A stretch of 12,199 nt of DNA, from assembly GCA_026770595.1 (NCBI GenBank), contig MU634441.1, positions 1-12,199 of the forward strand. Direction: 5' to 3'. Shown here piece by piece: positions 1 through 9,100 of this stretch (position 1 is the first letter of the stretch; each line of letters starts with the position of its first letter). This DNA is from Ochromonadaceae sp. CCMP2298. Lineage: Eukaryota > Sar > Synurophyceae > Ochromonadales > Ochromonadaceae. Below the pieces are notes generated by a model. It saw only the letters and a program-made list of their open reading frames with translations. It was not told the DNA's origin and ran no database searches. The position numbers and the translations under genes were made by a program.

Positions 1-28
1 GGGGTACAGTGGAGGGGGTACAGCGGAG
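1..28. repeat. Two copies of a 14-bp G-rich repeat
   Basis: GGGGTACAGTGGAG (1-14) is followed by GGGGTACAGCGGAG (15-28), with one mismatch. The array is cut by the window edge. A 14-bp period does not preserve a reading frame if the copy number varies, which weakens the case that this far-left part is coding. Confidence 0.7.
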
Positions 29-63
29 GGGGAGCAACAACAGAAGCAGCAACAGCAACATAC

Positions 64-96
<33 letters not shown>

Positions 97-135
97 GAAG
101 CAGCAACAACAACAGAAGCAGCAACAACAACATAC

Positions 136-171
<36 letters not shown>

Positions 172-3100
172 GAAGCAGCAACAACAACAACAACAACAGC
201 AGCAATGTCATATCTTATCAGTCAGCTTCCTCTGCGTCTGCCTTTGCGCCACCTCAAGTCCAGCAGCGACTCCCTAAGGAGGTGGAGCAGTTCTGGCAGC
301 GTATCTACTCTATCTCCAGCAGCAAGGGGGAGAGGGGGGCGGCTCCACTGAACGTGGACGGGTCCGACCGCGAGCTATGGTTACGGTGCTGGAGGCTGGC
401 CGCGGAGGGCGTGGAGCGTCGCCCCGAGCTGCTGGTGTGCTTGCCGCGCGTGTACCTGCTGCTGCCCGACACCGTTAAGGCGGCTCCCGCAGCACATCAT
501 GCTGTAGGCGTCCTGGGCATCATCCAGAGGGACCTCAAGGCGCTCTCGGGGCAGGGGCAGGGGCAGGGGCAGGGGCAGGGGCAGAGGCAGGGACAGGGAC
601 AGGGGCAGGGACAGGGGCAGGGACAGGGGCGGGGACAGGGGCAGGGACAGGGGCGGGAAGGGGGCAGGGGCGTGGACTTTATCTCCATTCATCGCAGTAT
701 GCTTTTGCTAGCGGATGTGGTGCTGCGTAGGCTGTGCACCAAGATCTCCAGGGACACGCTTGCCAACACCCCGCGACTGGTCGAGAACTTCCAGGAGTTT
801 CAGACCAACTTCGCAGCCACCGTGGGCAACGCGTTGGTGAATGGAATCACCGATATTCCTTTTGTGCAGTTACTTTCACACGCCCACAAGTTCGATGAGC
901 ACTTAGCTTTCCTGAGGGCCTTTGAACAGTCCGTACCCGTCGTAGATGATGGGGGGCTGGAGACTGTAGCGGGGGCTGTGGCAGGGGGCGGGGAGGATGA
1001 GGGGGCAGTGGACGCTGCTCGGCCCTGGAAGGGGTGGATCAAGGCCCCTACGGTGGGCTGGCTGATGGATTCGGGGGACAGCTCCTGGCATCACGTGCCC
1101 GAGCTCTGCAGCATATATGAGGACGCCGCTGTCTACGCCGAGACGCTGCTGCGCGTGTGGACGCTGCTAACCTTCTACTGGGGCTCCGGCGCGGTGTGGC
1201 CCAAGTGCCGGCACTCACAGCAACCAGGTAGGGGAGGGGGGGTCGCGGAGGCAGAAGTGTGCGGGGCACCCTTACTGTGCACTGTGGTTGGGGGGCGGGC
1301 CTGCTGTATGCGCATACGCACTTCCCAGGGCACCGGCACCTGCACCCGAGCCGCAGCATGGGCCTGCCACCGCTCCGGGCACGATACTGTGTGTGCTGAC
1401 TGCCTTCGCAAGAGCCAGACCGCCCTGGTGGGAAGACCAGGAGTCACAGCCAGCACGGATTTGTATGATGCCCAGGTGCGCAAGGAAGTGACACGCAGGG
1501 AAGGAACCGTGTTCCACCTGGCTGGGCTGCAATCTCGCAGGCCCCCCTTCATCCCCCCTAACTGGAACACGAGCTACCGCCTGCAGTGCTCCGTGCTTGT
1601 AGCGCTAGTGCCTGTGGACTTCGCCGGCGAGCCTCTTACTCGTCAGCACCCCATCCTGTGGGGTGAGATTGTGGCCTCGGATGTGATGGCGCCCAAGCTG
1701 GAGGGGGACGCGAGACGCAACAGGGAGCTGACTGTGCGACTATTGTCCCGCGGCGACTGTGCAGCCCTTCGCTCGGAGGCAGATGCACCCCTGGAGGCAG
1801 GTGCGGCGGTGGTAGTGGTGGATATGCGCGTGTTCGTGCCCGAAGTGGTATCAGTGCTGGCTACCTTTGCGGAACCTTCCTTCGCACAGGAGATCGCACA
1901 CATCCCCTTCATCGGCAGACTCATCGGCTGCGAACCCTCCCCCGCTCTGCTGCAGGTGGGGCAAGGCGAGTCCATCGACTCCTGCGTGCTTCGCGCTGTG
2001 ATGGGAAGCGAGATCGACTGTGTGCGCAACCTAGCGAATGACGTGCGTCAGGCCATAGCGCAGGAGATCTGCCGCCTAGCCCCGGTGCGCTCGCTCTACG
2101 GCACGCAGCTGCAGGCATTCGCAGCCGCACTGATGGGCTCGGTGCACTGTACGCAGGGACCCCCGGGCACAGGGAAGGTGAGCCATTGTAACCTACTGCG
2201 ACAAAGACAGTAGCAGTTACGGTAATTGTATCATTCCTATTAACGTATTGCATTATTCACTGCTGCCTCGATATCAACATCGACTCCTTCACATTGTACG
2301 CATCTTATCTAATACGATTTCCCCTGCATGACAGAGCTACGTCGGCGTGTGTCTGGTGCTGGCGCTGACAGTGATCCGCAAGCATGCCAACAAGTACGGC
2401 TGCAATCTGGGCCCGGTGGTGATGCTCTCCTACAAAAACCACGCGCTGGATGAGTTCCTTAGTGACGTGGTGGAGCACGCGCCCAGGGCGTTGCTGTCCC
2501 GAAACCCCACCGACTTCCTAGTTCGCTGCGGCAGGCCCGAGAACGAGCAACTGCTGGATCACTCCGAGAGGAACTCCCCAGCGGAGCGCCACTGGCAGGG
2601 CGTGCTGGCTGAGCGTATAGCAGACGAGCGCAAGACGAAGCTAGAGGTGGTCGAGTGGCACTCCACAGCCAAGACCCTGCTCTTCGTCGACGGCACCGAG
2701 CAGGTCAGTGGTGAAGAGTTCATCGTTGTGAATCGCACGTCCACGACAACATATTTAACCGCACTTGTATTATTTCCTTTTATTCCAGCTGCTGGTCGAA
2801 AATCTGCCTGTAGCAAAGAGAAATCTGGTAGCGGCCATGATGAAGTTCCTGACTGCACTGGGTGCATCGGCGGATGGCCCCGGTGGATTCGCACAGCTCG
2901 AGGGCTGGGTGGGACAGGCAGAGCACTGGCTGATCGAGGCCGGCACTCGGCGGTATGCACACCTGCCCCTGTGGCTAGAGCAGTGGCTTCGCGGTTCCCT
3001 GCCCCCGCCCCGCTGCGCAGCAGCCCCCTGCCTGAACTGCGCGGGCCTGGGCCCCTACTGCGCCGAAAGCCATGCCTGCGCCTCCGCCCTCCAGCCTGCC

Positions 3101-6100
3101 TGCCTGCATCACCGCGCCCCAGACGCTCGCCTATGCCCAGCCCACAGATGCAGCGCGGGCCCGAGCGCCTGCAGTGAGGAACGCCTTCCCTCGGTCGCCT
3201 ACTGCGCAGACCACTGCTGTGCCCTGTGTCTGAGCCTTCGCTTGAGCCGGGGGCAGCGGGAGGTGTGTATGAAGGATGGCGAGTACGCCTGCTTGCAGCA
3301 CCAGTGCGCCGTAATAGGGTGCGCGATGCAGATGCTGCTGCCCCACACTTTCTGCCAACTGCACTGCTGTGAGATGTGCGTGTACGTGGGGGAAGTGCGA
3401 AACCTGCCACGTACTCTCGAGTCGCAGTTCTGCCAGGACCACCTATGCTATGTAGACGGCTGTATGCGCCACCGAGATAACGCTACGTCTAGCTACTGCG
3501 CAGAGCACTCGTGCCATCACCTAGGTTGCCTCGCGTGCATCGACCTCTCTTCCAGGGCTGCAAGGCGGGCCCAGCTGTGTGCCGATCACCGCTGTTCTCA
3601 CCCCACCTTCTGTGCTGCTGAGCGGCTGGCAGAGGCAGAGGCAGGGGCAAGGGCAGACTACTGCTCACCTTTCTGCACGGCGCACACATGTCGGGTCTGC
3701 TGGGCTGCGGGCTTGGGGGTGGGTGGGCCGGTGCTGGAGGCGCTGCCCCGCAACACATGTGCCCTGCACCCGCTCTGCCAGCAAGTGCTACAGGACGGCT
3801 CGGTGTGTGCGGAGCTCGGGGCGGAGAATAGCGCCTTCTGCGCGGAGCATGTGGTCGCCCAGGCGCCGCTGGTGGCCAACATCGATGAGCTGCTGCTTTA
3901 CAGGGCTGCAGAAAGGGATGGCCAGTGCTGTGGCAGAGCCAAGAAATCCAACCAGCGCTGCAAGGCGAAGTGTCAGGTTGAACCGGCACCTCTCTATTGG
4001 TATTGCCTAGGGCACCTGGAGCAGCAGCGAGCTGTAGACGCGCATTTGGAAGCGCAGCTGGAGCTCCGGCCTGCTCCCGCTGACCTAAACCCAAATCTGA
4101 ATCCAGAGCAAGGAGTGGAAGACGAGGACAGCGTCAGTGATGGTGAGTGGGAGGAAGACTTCAATACCGCTGCCACTAAGGAGAGCGACTCGGACAGTGC
4201 TGATGACTATGCAGAAGCAGAGGCTGGAGGAGGGGCAGGGGCCAAGGCAGGGCCATGGTTACCCGTGTGGGACGTGGCTGCGCCATTGGCACTAGCATCA
4301 GCCCAAGACCCCGCCTTCGCGCGCAACCGGTTGGTGCAGTGCACGGGGCAGTCCCTACGGCAGGGTGGGCGCTGTGGGGCGTGTACGCTGGTGACTGCTG
4401 TCGAGGCCGCCATGCCCTGGCTATGCGCCGCGCACGCTGACCATCCGGATCTCCATGCCCCCCCACCCCCACCGCCACCCCTACTACCAGCTCCACCGGT
4501 CCTCACAGTGGAGCAGCCGACCCCGGAGGCACAGGCAGGCGTACCGCGCCGCGCCAAGAGGAGAGTGCTTCCCGCTGCTGCTGCCATTGCCAAGCCCATA
4601 GGAGAGGATGGGGATAGGAGTAATGGTGACAGCGACTACGAGATATTATTTGGAGACGGTGACAATGGTGCAGCTGCGGATGCCGGCAAGGGTGACATGC
4701 ACCCGGATGAGCTGGACGTGGACTTCGACTTGGACAACTACACAGCCGCTGGCGGGGGGCACTTGCAATCGGAACAGGGAGTGGGCGGCGCTCCTACCCT
4801 TGCAAATGGAGCTCGGGGAAAGAGGGGCGCGAACGATAAGGACGATGGTGATAGTGACCTTGACAGTGATGGTGATGCTGACGAGGAAGCTGAGGTGAAT
4901 GAGGAGCAGCGGCGGCTGCAGGAGATTTATGGCGATGATTATTCCGACGCCGGATCCGCGGACGAGTCCGATGCTGAGGATGGGCCCGGCGAGGAGAGTG
5001 CTTCCGTAGACCCCTCACTCAGTGCTCTGGCCGCCCTGCAGGAGTGGAGCTGGGCCCTGCCTCGGCGGGAGAGGCACGCTGCCGCGTCTCGTTTCTTGCG
5101 CAGCATGGCGGCTGTGCTGGGGCTGGAGCGTACCGGGATAGCGGCGGGAGTCATGGAGGCGAGGAGGGAGCGCGCAGTGGCCAGCTCGGCAGCCCTCAAG
5201 CGCACACAGATCGTGGGTGCCACAGTGGTAGGTGCATCCCGCCGCCTGCAAGCCCTGCGCGCCGCCGAGCCCTTCGCAGTGGTGGTGGAGGAGGCCTGCG
5301 AGGTGATGGAGCCCACACTACTGTCCGTATTGGCCGTGAAGTCCCTGAAGAAGCTGGAGCTCATCGGCGACCACCGCCAGTTGCCCGCCTTCGTGCAGAA
5401 CTGCTGGTTCAACCTCCAGTCCTCTTTGCCCTCCATCAACACATCGCTGTTCGAGCGGCTCATCAGCGGACAAGTAGCACGCAAGGGCAGGGGTAGAGGC
5501 AGGGGTCGGGAAGATAGGGGCACCGTCGTGCCCTGCACGATTTTGGACGAGCAGCGGCGCATGCGAGACTGTATTGCGGACATCACGCGCCCCGACTACG
5601 AAGACATCGTGACCATCACCGACCACCCACACACCGCCCAACAGCTCATTGGCGACCAGGCCGTCAAGCTCCTGCGAGGCGCGGAGGCGCAGCAGCTGGC
5701 CCTGCATCGAGAGCTGTGGCATGGCCAGGGCCGCGCCGTCCCCGGGTTGCGTAGCTGCGTCTACTTCTGGGACCTGCCGGGCAATGCCGAGAGCCGGCCC
5801 GAGAAGGGACTGTCGGCCTGCAACAGGGCGGAGGCAGAGGCGGTGACCCAGCTCACGAAGCACCTGCTGTACTGCGGAGTGCCCGCCCCCGCTATCACCA
5901 TCATAACGCCATACAAGGGGCAGATGATGCTCATCACCAGGCTGTTGCGCGAAGCGCGGATCTTGCCGCCGCGGAACTTCGATCCAAACTCCTCGCCCCC
6001 GCCCTCTGTGCTGGTATCCACTGTAGACCGTTACCAAGGCGACGAGAACGATGTGGTGATCTTGTCGCTGGTGCGCGTGCGGCCGGGCAACCGCTTCGTG

Positions 6101-9100
6101 GCGCTGCGGAACCGTTTCATCGTGGCGGTCTCCAGACCACGGTTGGGGCTCTTCGTGGTGGGGTCAGTGGGTGCAGTGGCCCAGTCAGTCGCTGCCAGTG
6201 CCAGTGCCAGTGCCCGGGGCGGGCCGGAGCACTGGCAGCGTTTCATCCACAGGCTAGAGGATCCAATGCTAGGCACAGGCGAGGAACGATTCGATCTCTC
6301 CAGAGTTGGCCCCGCCCTGCCCCTGTGCTGCCCTTACCACTACGAGAGCCAGCTGGACGTGACGAAGGTCAATCAGTTCCCCACAGCAGCTAACTGGAAC
6401 GCAACTATCTGCGGGAAACGCTGCAGACACGCCCTACAGTGCGGGCACATGTGCAAGCTGCTCTGCCACAACCCCTCCCTAATCCTGCACAGCACTTCGG
6501 CGCAGTGCGCAGAAAAGATTCTTAGACCCTGCACCAGACACGCGCACCTCCAAGTTCGCTGCGGAGAGATCGGCTTGAAGCCCGAGGAGACAATCCAGCT
6601 GGCGCTGGCGCGTTTTCACTGTGATTTGGAGGTTAAAGGCCGACTTCCGGACTGCGGGCATTATATGATATTTAAGTGCTGGGAGTATGAGAAGATACAG
6701 AAAGGGAGCATGCAGATTCCACTGTGTCAAGAGGAAGTCGATGATTTCATCCACCCGTCTTGTGGGCACCGGTTCAGCAACCTACGCTGCCACCAGCGCC
6801 AGCAGCACGAGGCCTGCCCCCCACAGTGCACTCAGCGCGTACAGCACCAGCGCCCATGTGGCTGCCAGCTGCCCCTGCAGTGCCACGAGGCTGGCAAGGA
6901 GAGTGCCGCCCCGGTGCAGTGCAAGCGGAGCGTGAATGCGTTGCGCCCTCGCTGCCAGCATCCACTGTCCCTCAAGTGCTGCACAGCATCCAAGCTGCGG
7001 CTGGACTGGCAGCAGCAGGCGGGGCTCGGCATTGAGGCTGGTGCAGTGGTGGAGCATGGCGGAGACTACGGCGTGACCGAGAGCGCTCTGGCTGCCAGCA
7101 TCCCGGAATGTCAGGTGAAGCTGAGCTACCGCGCCTCCTGCGGCCACCTGCTCCGCGACGTACCCTGCGCCAGGGCCTTTCAGTATGCCAGCGGGGCTGT
7201 GCCCGAGCCCTGTTGCGAGGCCCCCACTGAGCTGGCCTGCCCGATGTGCCGGGATCCGGTGCAGGCGCCTTGCTCGATGGTCGCCGCCCTGACGACTTGG
7301 GATCCCTGGGGCCTAGCCGTGGCACCCGCGGACCGAGTGGGGCAGGAGTTAATGGGCGGATTGCGTGTGTATGAGGCCTCGATTGTGGCTGCCCGTCCCT
7401 CTCTCCTGCCCCCCAGCACTCTGCACTGCCTCAAGAAGCTATGCTCTAACAGAATTACTCTGCAGCGCTCGTGCCAGGAAGCTGACGGCATGTGGGCTCA
7501 CATCGAGACATGGCGGTGTAAGGACGTAGTGTCGCGCATCATCACCAAGCAGTCGCTGCACCCCTGCGACGTGAGAATGGAGCGCCAGCTGGACTGCGAG
7601 CACTCTGTGCAGGTCAAGTGCGCCGAGCGCAATGTGCAACCAGCCCCGCTGTGCACGATGGTCAACCAGGAGGTCTACGCCTACCCCTGCGGGCTGCAGG
7701 AGCATCGCGTCGTGCCCCGTACTTGTAGCACACTGTGGAACCTGAGGGCCATGCAGCCCCAGTGCATCAGGGAGGTGGACTGCCGCCTGGGCCGCTGTGG
7801 ACATTTGGTCAGGGTGCCCTGCTGTGAGAGAGATGCTGTGGAGATCAGGGATGGGGGGCTGGACCGATCTACCTGGGCAGTGCTGGACAGGGATGTAGAT
7901 GCGGGGCCCCAACTCAAGCAGGGAGACAATGCCGACCCCGACCTGCAGCAGCTGGTGGTGCAGGCGGAGACTGACTACTCTGAGCCGGTCTTTGTGGGGC
8001 TAGACTGCCAGGCCCTGGTGGCCTATCAGTATGGCTGCGGGCATTTGGTTATGGGTGTGCCCTGTTTTGAGGCCTTTGCTTGGGCGGCCAACACAGCTCC
8101 GGCCCGGCCCTGCCAGCAGCTGGTGAGCGACACGCACCCGGTCTGTGGGCACGTGGTGCAGGCGCAGTGCTGGGCGCAGCAGGAGGCGGAAGGATGGCAG
8201 GCGTGGGGCGACGCACCTCTCGGCCGCCCTCAAAGCCAGATGATGACGGGTCTGGATGCAGCGGGGCGCGTGGTCGAGATGGAAGTGGTGCGCGAGGTGG
8301 ACGCGGTTCTGGCCTTCAGGCTTCCCCCGCACCTGCACAACGCCCTGCGTTGCGGCGAGGCTGTGCGGCTCCTGCGCGACTGCGGGCACGAGACCCTGCT
8401 GCCCTGCCACCGAGCCTTCTCCGCCGAACACTGCTCCGAGCTGGTGCGCCACGAGTGCCCCAGTGCCGACTGCCGTAGCGTCCGGTTCATCCCTTGCCAC
8501 GAGTACTGCAGGCAGGAGCGCGCAGGCATGATGGAGCCCTGCCGTAGTCAGGTAGTGAGGCCGTGCTCTATTTGCCAGGTGAATCTGGTCTCCACCGAGT
8601 GCTGCAAGAAAGACCCCGTCTGCCGCCGCCCAGTGACCGCCCCGCTGCCTATCTGCCGGCACGAGGTGGCGTGGCACTGCGGGGATCAGCCCGACCCAAG
8701 ACTCGAGGACAGCAAGATGAACGAGCTCACCTGCAAGGCCTGTGCACTGCCAGTGTGGGAGGAGATATTGGATTCTGACGAAACACCGCAACTACCTGAC
8801 TTCCTTACCAAGGCGCGGGTTAAGATGGACCATACTTTGGGAGCCATTTGCAGATCGGAGGTTCACCACGTTCTGGACACGGAGCAGTTTCTGAAGCGGC
8901 ACTTGGAGGCGCGAAGCCGTATGCTGCAACAGCAGTTCAATACCATGCGGGAAAAGGAGGATATGCGTCTGTGGGTCAGTCTTCCAGATGACTTCGCCTC
9001 CGACCACAGCTTGCGCAGCTGCTACCACCTCGTGTTTGTCCAATTGAAGAATGCTGAGGAAGCCACCCCCGCCTTTCTACAGAAGTGTTTCCAGCGTGAC

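Noticed and set aside
35-204. CRISPR-like direct repeats
   Set aside because: It is a simple CAA trinucleotide array with no unique spacers, in a eukaryotic gene.
205-207. ATG as translation start of the helicase gene
   Set aside because: It is out of frame with the helicase ORF. Use of it would need an unseen splice.
381-692. Minus-strand ORF with a long Pro-Leu repeat
   Set aside because: It is only the complement of the GGGCAG array inside the helicase exon. It has no independent coding signal.
1228-1328. Intron ending at the CCCAG acceptor at 1328
   Set aside because: It would be 101 nt and shift the frame into a TGA shortly after, losing the helicase frame.
2704-3177. Continuation of the exon 2 frame as real C-terminal coding sequence
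   Set aside because: After the donor at 2704 it becomes Arg/Pro-rich low-quality sequence, while frame 2 carries the conserved Cys/His array and later helicase motifs.
2559-3410. 283-codon minus-strand ORF
   Set aside because: It is Arg/Ser/Pro-rich shadow sequence opposite the helicase exons and spans intron 2. No motif is visible.
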